Shown: piece after piece, positions 1 to 8,575 of the stretch
Layout: every line of letters starts with the position of its first letter
How positions within the stretch are numbered: position 1 is the stretch's first letter
NCBI GenBank assembly: GCA_002409325.1
Contig: DHUU01000020.1
Location: 1-34,744 of the forward strand
Reading direction: 5' to 3'
Source of the DNA: Bacteroidales bacterium UBA5226
GTDB lineage: Bacteria > Bacteroidota > Bacteroidia > Bacteroidales > UBA932
Length of the DNA stretch: 34,744 nt
Translations under genes and position numbers: made by a program
Notes under the pieces: generated by a model
Told to the model about the DNA's origin: nothing
The model's input: only the letters and a program-made list of their open reading frames with translations
Databases searched by the model: none

Positions 1-30
1 TACTATAGTAGGAATTATTTTCATAATGAA

Positions 31-954
31 TCAGATAAAAAACAAGGTCACTCCCCCTACGCTCAGCACCGCACCCACCACCTGCTGCCAGGTGACTTTG
101 CGTTTGAGGAAAAGATATTCGGGCAATAGGATCAGTATGGGGACCGTGGCCATGATTGTCGAGGCTACGGCTGTGTTGGCATGCTGGACCGCCATCAGGG
201 AAAAGGTGACCCCCAGGTAGGGTCCGAATACCGAGCCGGTGACCACAGATCTGATAGCCTTCTTATCCCTGAAGACCAGCAGAAAGCGTTTCAGATCTCC
301 TTTTATCAGAATAATCAGGGCAAATGAGAACATCCCTATGATGGTCCTGATTTGGGTTGCCGCCAGGGGAATATAAAGGGCATTGGCGGTTGTATACACC
401 TTTTCGTAGGCGAGCATGCCTTGTTTACTCAAAACTATGCCTGCCCCCTGCCCCAGGGCACCTATCAGCGCATAGAGAACCCCTTTGACCGGGAGTTGCA
501 TTTTAAAACGGTGGTTTTGATTTCCATTCTGCTTTCTGAGGATGGAAATGGATATTCCGGTAAGGGTCAATAACATGCCTGCCAGTGCTATCCAGGACAT
601 TTTTTCTCCCAGCAGCATGAATCCGAAGACAGCGGCAAAAGGCGGTGCCAGGGTCATGATCAGTTGCGAGAAACGGGCCATTATCAGAGTATATGAGGCA
701 AACAGATAATAATCTCCCAGTACGAATCCTACCAGTCCCGACAAAGACATCCAGAACCAGGTAGATTTGTCAGCACCCACGGGAATGAAACTGCCGTTAA
801 TCAGCAGCATGGTGAATCCGAGCATTAAAAAAGCACAGACAAGACGGATAAGGTTCAGGTTAATGGATCCGATCCGCTTTCCGGCATATTCAAAAAAAAG
901 GGCGCTCAGTGTCCACAGGACAGCTACGCCAAGGGCAATGGTTTCTCCTTTCAT
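31..954 (-). CDS. EamA/DMT-family membrane transporter
   Basis: Integral inner-membrane protein of about 307 residues, with roughly ten hydrophobic segments arranged as two EamA repeats, the normal size and shape for drug/metabolite transporter family permeases. A glycine-rich segment near residues 55-65 (GLVGFVLGDYYLFASY) is typical of the first repeat. Substrate cannot be read from sequence; the family moves amino acids, nucleotide sugars and other small metabolites. I chose the ATG at 954 (MKGETIALG) because the fold begins directly there. A TTG at 984 would add ten residues and abut the GH95 stop exactly. It is last in the left minus-strand operon, so it may export or import something linked to sugar breakdown, but it could equally be a passenger. 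Family confident, role unknown. Confidence 0.85.
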   Translation of the reverse strand: MKGETIALGVAVLWTLSALFFEYAGKRIGSINLNLIRLVCAFLMLGFTMLLINGSFIPVGADKSTWFWMSLSGLVGFVLGDYYLFASYTLIMARFSQLIMTLAPPFAAVFGFMLLGEKMSWIALAGMLLTLTGISISILRKQNGNQNHRFKMQLPVKGVLYALIGALGQGAGIVLSKQGMLAYEKVYTTANALYIPLAATQIRTIIGMFSFALIILIKGDLKRFLLVFRDKKAIRSVVTGSVFGPYLGVTFSLMAVQHANTAVASTIMATVPILILLPEYLFLKRKVTWQQVVGAVLSVGGVTLFFI

Positions 955-984
955 GCGGGCACAAAAGTAGAAAAAGAGTTGCAA

Positions 985-3459
985 TTATTTCATTCCGGCA
1001 ACCGTTATCTGAATGACATCTCCTTTTTTTGTATGTATATCATACTCATATACCTTTTTGTGCAATGGTACAGTGTCCCTACGGGTTGTGTGTATCAGGG
1101 GGGCTTTAACCTGCGCTACATAAAAGAAGGGATTGGGATTCGAGCCGCGTGCCTTTTGCAGGCCTGTGCCTTTCAACGGCACATAGGATCGAATGCGGCA
1201 AACACCTCCCAGAGAAGACCTGATGATCGCTGTGTTCAGGATCCCGTTTTCCCATGAAATATCTATCTCAAAGCCACCGCGGGCCCTCAACCCGCGGACA
1301 GTGCCGCTAGTCCATGATTTGGGAAGTGCAGGCAACAAATGTACAGCTCCGTCGTGGCTTTGAAGTAGCATTTCGGCAATACCCGCCGTACATCCAAAAT
1401 TGCCGTCGATCTGGAACGGGGGATGTGCGTCAAAAAGATTGGGATACGTACCTCCCCTATGCCTTCCGTTGGGTTGTAACGAAGGGGTCAACTGATCTGT
1501 GATCAGTTTATACGCATGATCTCCGTCCAGTAACCTGGCCCACAAATTAACCTTCCACCCCATGGACCAGCCAGTTGATTCATCTCCCCGGGCTAACAGA
1601 GACTTTTTTGCGGCGAAAAACAATTCCGGGGTCCTGAAAGGAGAGATCTGGGCAGAGGGATACAATCCATATAAATGGGAAACATGCCGATGCCTGTCAT
1701 TAGGATCATCCCAATCATCCATCCATTCCTGCAACTGACCCCATGCACCTATCTGCATTGGAGGCAGACGGTCGAGGGCCATGAGAATGCTGTCTGCCAA
1801 ACCTTTGTCCTTTTTCAGGATACGGGCAGCTTCCATGGTTTTTGTAAACAGGTCGAATACCAGCTGATTGTCCATGGTCGCCCCAGCCGTAACGGAATGC
1901 TCCGGATGCTCACGGGGAGCATTTTCCGGGGAAATGGAAGGAGAGACAACCAGCCAGTTATGCCGGGGTTCTTCTGTCAGAAAGTCCAGAAAAAACCGGG
2001 AAGCCTCTTTAATGACCGGGTACACCTGTCCCAGGTACCTTATATCCCCGTTATACAGGTATTTATCAAACAGGTGCTGGGAAAGCCATGCCCCACCCAT
2101 GGGCCACATGCCCCAAAAAGCTCCGTCGACCGGACCGTTGATCCTCCAGATATCTGTGTTGTGGTGCAGTACCCAACCCCGGGCTCCGTACATGTCCCGG
2201 GCCGTTTGCTTTCCGGTGTGTGACAGTTCTCTTGTCATACGGATCAGTGGCTCGAGCATCTCGGAAAGGTTGGTGATCTCAGACGGCCAGTAATTCATTT
2301 CGGTATTGATGTTAACGGTATACTTACTGTCCCACGGGGGAAAAAGCCGGTCGTTCCATATCCCCTGCAGATTGGCCGGCTGCCCTCCAGGCCTGGAAGA
2401 TGAGATCAGCAAATAACGCCCAAACTGGAAATACAAAGCCACCAATTGCGGATCGTCCTCCGAGCAAAACCTTTCCAGCCGTTGATCCGTGGGTCTGTTT
2501 GCCGCTGTGGTTACTCCAAGATCAAGGTGTACCCGGTTAAAATATTTCTGATAATCTGAGATGTGATCTTTAAGGATCCGGTCGTAATTATGGGTCAATG
2601 CCTGTGCCAGGTAAGCGGCGGACTTTTCCTGTGCATTAGCTCCAAGATCATTATAACTGACAAAATTGGTAGCTATCGAAACATACAGGGTTGCAGTATC
2701 GGCCCCGGTGACGGTCAAAACGGTGTCACCGGCAGTTACCGAACCGTTGTCGGTCAGAATTTTTATCCGGGCACAATACGATACGGCACCTTTGACGCCT
2801 TCAAGATCGCTGGTCGATCCGGATAAAACAAGTTCGTCTTTTCCCTTAACAGAAAGTTCTGCCCCCGGAAAAGACTCCATGGTGAGCGAAAAATGCAAAG
2901 CAGCCTTTTTATCGGCAGTGATCCGGCCAACGATCACCTGATGGGGAAAAGAAGAAAATACACGGGTCTGGTATGTGACGTCATTGACCTTATAGCGTGA
3001 CAAGGCTGTTGCGTTTTCCAGATCAAGTTCCCGGTAATACCCAGAGTAATTTTCATGACCTGGAAAAAACACACGCAGGTTGCCCACTGTCTGATACGGC
3101 ATCCCGTGCGATGTTTTGCTTATAAATTTTTGATCGATCAAAGCTTGTGCTTTGCTGAATTTGTTGTCAAAAATCAGTTTTCTGACTTCCTGCAAAACGT
3201 CTCTGGCGTCGGGATTGTCGTTGCGGTTCGGCTGACCGGCCCAGACCGTATTTTCATTCAGCTGCCATGTTTCACAGGAAGGATCGCCGTACACCATGGC
3301 TCCCAAACGTCCGTTCCCAACGGGCAAAGCTTCTACCCATTGCGAAGCAGGTTTTTCATACCAGAGTTTCAGATAAGGATCCTGCTGAGCATACGCCGGA
3401 GAACTGATCAGAAAAAAAAGATAAAGGACAACAACGGGGCGTGACTTTTTCATTTCCAT
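985..3459 (-). CDS. GH95 alpha-L-fucosidase / alpha-L-galactosidase, secreted
   Basis: Family 95 glycoside hydrolase of 824 residues with a signal peptide cleaved near AYA|QQ (residue 24), so periplasmic or exported. The N-terminal beta domain opens with the family signature LPVGNGRLGAMV (residues 45-56) followed by the (alpha/alpha)6 barrel. Catalytic residues known from AfcA of Bifidobacterium bifidum are visible: the Asn pair in NINTEMNYWP (N383, N385), the acid Glu in SPSISPEN (E512) and the Asp in QIDGNFG (D685). The enzyme inverts and removes terminal alpha-L-fucose or the related alpha-L-galactose. Residue 381, two before the Asn pair, is Thr; see findings. In complex-xylan loci the expected target is L-galactose on arabinoxylan side chains. 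Only 2 bp separate it from the upstream GH43 stop. A second in-frame ATG at 3453 (MKKSRP) is an alternative start. Confidence 0.93.
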   Translation of the reverse strand: MEMKKSRPVVVLYLFFLISSPAYAQQDPYLKLWYEKPASQWVEALPVGNGRLGAMVYGDPSCETWQLNENTVWAGQPNRNDNPDARDVLQEVRKLIFDNKFSKAQALIDQKFISKTSHGMPYQTVGNLRVFFPGHENYSGYYRELDLENATALSRYKVNDVTYQTRVFSSFPHQVIVGRITADKKAALHFSLTMESFPGAELSVKGKDELVLSGSTSDLEGVKGAVSYCARIKILTDNGSVTAGDTVLTVTGADTATLYVSIATNFVSYNDLGANAQEKSAAYLAQALTHNYDRILKDHISDYQKYFNRVHLDLGVTTAANRPTDQRLERFCSEDDPQLVALYFQFGRYLLISSSRPGGQPANLQGIWNDRLFPPWDSKYTVNINTEMNYWPSEITNLSEMLEPLIRMTRELSHTGKQTARDMYGARGWVLHHNTDIWRINGPVDGAFWGMWPMGGAWLSQHLFDKYLYNGDIRYLGQVYPVIKEASRFFLDFLTEEPRHNWLVVSPSISPENAPREHPEHSVTAGATMDNQLVFDLFTKTMEAARILKKDKGLADSILMALDRLPPMQIGAWGQLQEWMDDWDDPNDRHRHVSHLYGLYPSAQISPFRTPELFFAAKKSLLARGDESTGWSMGWKVNLWARLLDGDHAYKLITDQLTPSLQPNGRHRGGTYPNLFDAHPPFQIDGNFGCTAGIAEMLLQSHDGAVHLLPALPKSWTSGTVRGLRARGGFEIDISWENGILNTAIIRSSLGGVCRIRSYVPLKGTGLQKARGSNPNPFFYVAQVKAPLIHTTRRDTVPLHKKVYEYDIHTKKGDVIQITVAGMK

Positions 3460-3461
3460 AG

Positions 3462-5033
3462 TTAATTCATTGTAAACCAGTCAAAATCAACATAGCCGCC
3501 CGGTTCTTTTGTAGCATAATTGAACAATCCGAATTTGTTTCCGGTAAAAACTTTCAGGCTGAACTTCATGACGAGCTTGTTACCAATCTGCTTGAACTTG
3601 TTGTTATCATAACTGTATTCGAACGTCGCTTCTTCTGTACTGTTAGAGAGGATAGCACGTAAGTATATGGTATCAGATCCTGCGGGAACAGACGCGATCA
3701 ATTCTCCGTTATTGACCATAATAAGACTCCGGCTCTCCTTTTCCTGTTTTATGGCTATGAAGGCATAGGGATCCTGAAAGACTGCCAGACCGGCCAGATC
3801 ACCATCTTTCATAGAGGCCACTTCCATTTTGGTTGTTCCAGTCGTAGGAATTTTATTATCGTAATGAGCAAAAGGCCTCTGGGTAAGCATATTGGGAGCC
3901 TGAACGAGAGTTGTCACCACTTTTCCTGTTACCAGGCGCAGGTAGCCGGGTCGTTGGGTCAGCGACCATTTTTCAGGATCGGGATTGTGGTTCCATCCCC
4001 ATTGCATGCCTAAGGTTATGCTGCCAAAATCATCGGATGTTGGGAGTTGCTTTACACGATATGCATTGCCCACATGGGGCTTTTTCCAGGTTATGACGCC
4101 CCGGCCGTCAATACCGGCCACCGGCCATCCATCTACCCAGCTGAGTGGTTGTAAAGAAGGAAAACGCCCCAACGGACCGCTGTCAACAAAAAGAATGGTC
4201 CACCATTGTCCGGTTTGTGTCTGGATCAGGGCTCCCTGGTGAATGCCAAAAGTGACTCCGGGGACGGTGTCACGTAGTACCACTTTCTCTTCGTAAGGTC
4301 CGTAGATGTTACTGGAACGTAATGCCACCTGGATCCCGTCTCTTCCTCCGTAGGTACAGTAAAGATAATAATACCCGTCGATTTTATAGACATGCGTTCC
4401 TTCAAGTCCTTGGCGGACAGTGCCGGTGTAAACCAGTGAATCACGGCCGGCCGGAGCAAAGTTTTCATCCAGTGGGGTGATGAACAGGTCCCCATAGCCG
4501 TGCGCTACATAAACGTCTCCGTTATCATCGAAAAACAGCCCGGGGTCATAAAAACCCTTCGGCAATTTCCGGATACTCCAGGGACCTTCAGCCTGGGTTG
4601 CTGAACAAAGAAATCCTCCTTCATTCAGGGTGATGAACAGTAAATAAAAGGTCCCGTCATGATACCTGAAACTGGTGGCCCATTGACCATGTCCGTAACG
4701 GTTACAACCGTCCAGATCGTAACAGGGACTGAAATCAAACCGCGGCAGGGCATTGCTGCAATACTCCCAGTTTACGAGATCGTAAGATTTCAACACGGTC
4801 ATTCCCGGGAATACGAACATCGTGGTCGATACCATGTAATAGGTGTCACCTACCCTTATGACATCGGGATCAGGAAAATCAGCGGGAATAAGCGGATTGG
4901 TAAAAGTGCCGTCACCATTGTCACTGCAGGTGTTCTGAGCCAGTGAAACGTTTGCTGTGAACAGGAGCAACAAAAATGTAAAGACCCTGGAAACAATCTT
5001 CCTCAAGTCCGTCAGAAAGTTATTTTTGCCCAT
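3462..5033 (-). CDS. GH43 alpha-L-arabinofuranosidase / beta-xylosidase with C-terminal beta-sandwich
   Basis: Secreted 523-residue GH43 enzyme resembling subfamilies 10 to 12. Signal peptide ends near SLA|Q (residue 32). The five-bladed propeller shows the base Asp in DFPDPDV (D55), the pKa-modulating Asp in YDPGLFF (D163) and the acid Glu in EGTHVY (E211). Residues from about 335 to the end look like the concanavalin-type beta-xylosidase C-terminal domain. It likely releases L-arabinofuranose (or xylose) from side chains. The start is the ATG at 5033 rather than the upstream in-frame ATG at 5075: a GGAAG ribosome site lies 6 nt before 5033, and the residues before it do not look like a signal peptide. 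This start makes the gene overlap the end of araD by 14 bp, implying coupled translation. Confidence 0.88.
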   Translation of the reverse strand: MGKNNFLTDLRKIVSRVFTFLLLLFTANVSLAQNTCSDNGDGTFTNPLIPADFPDPDVIRVGDTYYMVSTTMFVFPGMTVLKSYDLVNWEYCSNALPRFDFSPCYDLDGCNRYGHGQWATSFRYHDGTFYLLFITLNEGGFLCSATQAEGPWSIRKLPKGFYDPGLFFDDNGDVYVAHGYGDLFITPLDENFAPAGRDSLVYTGTVRQGLEGTHVYKIDGYYYLYCTYGGRDGIQVALRSSNIYGPYEEKVVLRDTVPGVTFGIHQGALIQTQTGQWWTILFVDSGPLGRFPSLQPLSWVDGWPVAGIDGRGVITWKKPHVGNAYRVKQLPTSDDFGSITLGMQWGWNHNPDPEKWSLTQRPGYLRLVTGKVVTTLVQAPNMLTQRPFAHYDNKIPTTGTTKMEVASMKDGDLAGLAVFQDPYAFIAIKQEKESRSLIMVNNGELIASVPAGSDTIYLRAILSNSTEEATFEYSYDNNKFKQIGNKLVMKFSLKVFTGNKFGLFNYATKEPGGYVDFDWFTMN

Positions 5034-5706
5034 AATAAGCTTCCGGGCCGTGTTTGCGTCCAAAATGCTTTTCAATTAACTGCGGGTTCATTTCCAGGGA
5101 AGGATTGATGGCGTAGGCCACAGCGGCCATCTTTGCTACCTGTTCCAGGACCACGGCATTTTCAACTGCCTGGAAAGGATCTTTTCCCCAGGTAAACGGT
5201 CCGTGGTTTTTGACAAGAACTGCCGGAGTATGCAGAGGGTCCATGTCCCTGAAACGTTCTACGATCACATTCCCAGTTTCCCATTCGTAATTCCCTTTGA
5301 TCTGTTCACGTGACATATCCCGTGTACAGGGGATCGAACGGTGAAAATAATCTGAGTGTGTCGTCCCAATATTGGGAAGGTCGACACCGGCCTGCGCCCA
5401 GGAAGTTGCATACACCGAATGGGTATGGACTATGCCTCCGATCCCTTCGAAAGCACGGTACAGGGCCAGATGGGTGGGGGTATCCGAAGATGGCCTCAGA
5501 TCCCCCTCCACTACCTCTCCTTCCAGATTGACAACCACAATCCGGGCGGCGGTCATGTCCCGGTAACTTACTCCCGAGGGTTTGATCACTACCAGATTTG
5601 ATTCCCGGTCAATGGCCGATACGTTTCCCCAGGTAAAGATGACCAGACCGTGTTCCACCAACTGGATATTGGCTTTGAATACTTGTTCTTTTAATGCTTC
5701 TAACAT
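5020..5706 (-). CDS. araD: L-ribulose-5-phosphate 4-epimerase
   Basis: Cytoplasmic class-II aldolase-fold enzyme of 228 residues (E. coli AraD is 231). It converts L-ribulose 5-phosphate to D-xylulose 5-phosphate, the last step of L-arabinose entry into the pentose phosphate pathway. The metal-binding histidines are visible: H94 and H96 in IVHTHSVY and H168 in VKNHGPF. The conserved SSDTPTH stretch (residues 73-79) and a tyrosine near the C terminus (AYYGQK) are also present. It lies 9 bp downstream of the symporter gene and overlaps the following GH43 start by 14 bp. AraA and AraB are encoded on the other strand 5 kb away, so the pathway is split between two transcripts. AraD rather than a fuculose aldolase is favoured by length and context. 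Confidence 0.95.
   Translation of the reverse strand: MLEALKEQVFKANIQLVEHGLVIFTWGNVSAIDRESNLVVIKPSGVSYRDMTAARIVVVNLEGEVVEGDLRPSSDTPTHLALYRAFEGIGGIVHTHSVYATSWAQAGVDLPNIGTTHSDYFHRSIPCTRDMSREQIKGNYEWETGNVIVERFRDMDPLHTPAVLVKNHGPFTWGKDPFQAVENAVVLEQVAKMAAVAYAINPSLEMNPQLIEKHFGRKHGPEAYYGQK
5040..5044 (-). promoter_or_regulatory. Shine-Dalgarno site fixing the GH43 start inside araD
   Basis: On the minus strand this reads GGAAG, 6 nt upstream of the ATG at 5033, and lies within the last codons of araD. It is one of the better purine-rich sites in the window and supports the downstream ATG over the one at 5075. Confidence 0.6.
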
Positions 5707-5715
5707 GGTGCTAAA

Positions 5716-7395
5716 TTACCAAAAATACCAATAGAAAGCAGCTGTTATTCCCAGAATGATCAATGTGTTAATAATATCCCAGGCATTCCAGCTGGCTCTT
5801 GTTTCGGCTTTCTGTTTGTCTGTTGCGGTTCCAAAAACCAGGCCCTGGATCTTGGCGGGTTGCGGCGCCTTGGTAAAGAGGCTCACCAACACAATTACCA
5901 AAATACAGAACAGAAGCATCCAGCCGCAGAAGAACAACCAGTTCGTTTCATAGAAAACAGAATAGAACAGACCGGAATGATTTGTTGTTTCCACGCTGGA
6001 ATAGTACACTTTGGCCCCGAGCCGGGTAAGACCGATAACAAAACCCGAAATCAGTCCCCACATACCGCCTTTGGCGCTGGCGCGCTTCCAGATGACCCCC
6101 ATCAGGAACGCTGCCGCAATACCCGGAGCCAGAACGGATTGTACATCCTGCAGGTAGGCATAGAGAACATCTCCGATACTTTTCATGACAGGTATCCATA
6201 AAATACCCAGGATCACTATTACTACAGTGGCAATCTGCCCTATACGGACCAGTTTCTTTTCAGGTGTTGCGGGTTTGAAACGTTTGTAGAAATCAATGGT
6301 AAATAACATGGCGGACGAATTGAACAGCGAAGCCAGGGAACTCATGAGAGCTGCCAGGATGCCACAAACCACCATCCCTTTTAAACCAGCCGGAAGCAAT
6401 GTGGCAACCAATTGCGGGAAAGCGGTATCAGCCGTATTAAGTACAAAGGGTTGTCCGTTAATCATTACGCCTTTCTGTGACATGGCAAACGCAATCATGC
6501 CGGGGATAAGGAACAGGAATACGGGCAACAGTTTAAGGTATGCTCCAAAAATGGCTCCCCTACGGGATTCTTTCTGATTACGACCGGAAAGGACACGCTG
6601 TACAATGTACTGATCGGTGCACCAATACCAGAATCCGATTATGGCAGAACCCACCAAAGCGCCCAGCCAGGGGAAATCGGGGTCGTTATTGTTACGGATA
6701 AGATTCACCATGGTATCGCCGTATTCATTGACGGAAGTTGCTCCGCAAATAGCCAGCACTTCATCCCAGCCTCCTACGGCCCTTAGCCCGAGTACCACAA
6801 TGAGCAGCGATCCAATAAGCAAGATAGGAGTCTGAAGTACAGAAGTATATAATACAGATTTCATGCCGCCCAGTACAGTGTAAAGGGCCGTTATCAGAAC
6901 CAGCCCAATGGCGGAAATCCAGAAAAAGTCAATACCCCAGAGTTCATCTATGCCGAATACCTGCTGGAAAACAAGACCTCCTGCATAAACGGTCACGGCT
7001 ACTTTCGTAAGCACATAACTTACCAGTGAGATAACGGATAAAATAGTACGGGATTCTTTATTGTAACGGCGTTCCAGGAACTCCGGCATGGTCAGGACCA
7101 TGCTTCGTGAATAAAACGGGACAAATACCCATCCAAGTAACAGGATCATCCATCCCTGGATTTCCCAGTGTGCCATGGCCATACCGCTCGATGCCCCGGC
7201 ACCGGCCAGTCCAATCAGATGTTCGGATCCTATGTTGGATGCAAATATGGAGGCCCCGATAGCCAGCCAGGTAACATCGCGTCCACCTAAAAAATAATCC
7301 TTGGAATCGTTCGCTTTCTGTTTGACCACCCACAGAACAATACCAATTAACGCAGCGGCAAAAACGCCTATCACAAGCCAGTCTAATAGTTGCAT
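5716..7395 (-). CDS. Sodium:solute symporter (SGLT type), probable L-arabinose importer
   Basis: Inner-membrane protein of 559 residues with about 13-14 hydrophobic segments, a sodium:solute symporter of the vSGLT/SGLT type. The sugar-transporter-like first helix ASNIGSEHLIGLAGAGA (residues 53-69) and the MPEFLERRY motif (residues 103-111) after the third helix are clear. SGLT relatives couple Na+ entry to monosaccharide uptake. Its position 9 bp upstream of araD and just downstream of the mutarotase gene suggests L-arabinose as cargo, and sodium symporters are known members of Bacteroidetes arabinose operons. Substrate is inferred from context only; xylose or galactose would also fit the fold. 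The start MQLLDWLVI places the first membrane helix at the extreme N terminus, as usual. Confidence 0.92.
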   Translation of the reverse strand: MQLLDWLVIGVFAAALIGIVLWVVKQKANDSKDYFLGGRDVTWLAIGASIFASNIGSEHLIGLAGAGASSGMAMAHWEIQGWMILLLGWVFVPFYSRSMVLTMPEFLERRYNKESRTILSVISLVSYVLTKVAVTVYAGGLVFQQVFGIDELWGIDFFWISAIGLVLITALYTVLGGMKSVLYTSVLQTPILLIGSLLIVVLGLRAVGGWDEVLAICGATSVNEYGDTMVNLIRNNNDPDFPWLGALVGSAIIGFWYWCTDQYIVQRVLSGRNQKESRRGAIFGAYLKLLPVFLFLIPGMIAFAMSQKGVMINGQPFVLNTADTAFPQLVATLLPAGLKGMVVCGILAALMSSLASLFNSSAMLFTIDFYKRFKPATPEKKLVRIGQIATVVIVILGILWIPVMKSIGDVLYAYLQDVQSVLAPGIAAAFLMGVIWKRASAKGGMWGLISGFVIGLTRLGAKVYYSSVETTNHSGLFYSVFYETNWLFFCGWMLLFCILVIVLVSLFTKAPQPAKIQGLVFGTATDKQKAETRASWNAWDIINTLIILGITAAFYWYFW

Positions 7396-7406
7396 ATGTT
7401 TTATTA

Positions 7407-8552
7407 TTAATAGGTTACTATACTGAATTTATAAGTGCAATGGCTAGTATATGTTTCTCCCGGACGCAGAACAACGGAAGGCCATTCCGGTTTATTGGGG
7501 GAATCGGGATAATGTTGTGTCTCAAGACATACAGCAGCACGTTGTTGGTATATAATACCGCGTTTTCCCGTTACAGTCCCGTTCAGAAAATTACCTGAAT
7601 AGACCTGAATACCCGGCTCGTCTGTATAGACATCCATTTTTATACCGCTTTCGGGTGAAAACAGGGTTGCAGCCACGGTAGCCATATCTCCTTTGGTGTC
7701 AAGTAACCAGTTATGATCGTACCCGTTACCGAAAAGGATCTGTTCGTAACCGGTGCTGTCTATATCTTTCCCAATGACCTTTGGTATGGTAAAGTCCATA
7801 GGGGTTCCCGCAACCGGGGCCATTTCTCCGGTAGGGATCAGTGTTTTTCCAACGGGCGTGAAGTATTGGGCATTCACATACAGAACGTGATCAAGAATGC
7901 TGTTTGCGGGGTTGCCGCTCAGATTAAAATAGGAATGGTTTGTCATGTTAATGACCGTAGGCTTGTCGGTCGTAGCTTCGTATACGATCTCCAGTGCATT
8001 GTCCGTGGTGACGGTATAGGTAACTTTGGCCGTGACGTTTCCGGGAAAGGATTCATCCCCGTCCGGTGAATGCCGCACAAGGGTTATGGAATTATCTGTA
8101 ACCTTTTCCACTTCATATATCTTGTATTGCCATCCGTTGGGACCGCCGTGCAGGCAATGTCCAAAATTGTTCTTTGGAAGATCGTAGATCGTGCCGTCCA
8201 ACGTGAAACGTCCCTGTGCTATCCTGTTGGCAAACCTCCCTATGGAAGCTCCAAAATCAGAAGGAATCTGCAAGTAATCGTTCACCTTGTCAAAACCCAG
8301 CACAACGTCACGAAGCGTGTCTGCTTTGTCGGGAACCATTATTGATACAACACGTCCCCCGAAATTTGTCACACACACTTCCATGCCCTGGCCGTTCTTC
8401 AGAATGTAGAGTCCGGTCTCCTGTCCGTCTTTTTCTGCTTTAAAGTTGCCGGGATTCAATCCCGATACCGACAATGATGGTGCCTGTGTACATGCGCAGA
8501 AAAGTGACATGCACACCAGAGTTACGCATACGGTCAATAGTTTTTTGTTCAT
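7407..8552 (-). CDS. galM: Aldose 1-epimerase (mutarotase), lipoprotein
   Basis: Galactose-mutarotase family protein of 381 residues with an N-terminal lipoprotein signal (Cys at 21 in SLFCAC), so probably membrane-anchored in the periplasm, unlike cytoplasmic E. coli GalM. It interconverts alpha and beta anomers of free aldoses. The catalytic His in MTNHSYFNL (H206), the base Glu in VCLETQHYPDSPN (E345) and GASIGRFANRI (residues 101-111) are all typical. In this locus it sits between the GH127 glycosidase and the symporter and probably converts the beta-L-arabinose released by inverting or retaining enzymes into the anomer taken up. Family assignment is secure; the preferred sugar is inferred. 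Confidence 0.93.
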   Translation of the reverse strand: MNKKLLTVCVTLVCMSLFCACTQAPSLSVSGLNPGNFKAEKDGQETGLYILKNGQGMEVCVTNFGGRVVSIMVPDKADTLRDVVLGFDKVNDYLQIPSDFGASIGRFANRIAQGRFTLDGTIYDLPKNNFGHCLHGGPNGWQYKIYEVEKVTDNSITLVRHSPDGDESFPGNVTAKVTYTVTTDNALEIVYEATTDKPTVINMTNHSYFNLSGNPANSILDHVLYVNAQYFTPVGKTLIPTGEMAPVAGTPMDFTIPKVIGKDIDSTGYEQILFGNGYDHNWLLDTKGDMATVAATLFSPESGIKMDVYTDEPGIQVYSGNFLNGTVTGKRGIIYQQRAAVCLETQHYPDSPNKPEWPSVVLRPGETYTSHCTYKFSIVTY

Positions 8553-8575
8553 AGGATATATTGTTAAATGATCGT

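Noticed and set aside
1675..2223. 182-residue open frame on the plus strand inside the GH95 gene
   Set aside because: It lies antisense to a gene with a complete set of catalytic motifs, has no recognisable domain and reads as low-quality coding sequence.
5034..5075. Upstream start for the GH43 gene (ATG at 5075)
   Set aside because: It would extend the overlap with araD and put non-signal residues before the signal peptide; the ATG at 5033 has a GGAAG site 6 nt upstream.
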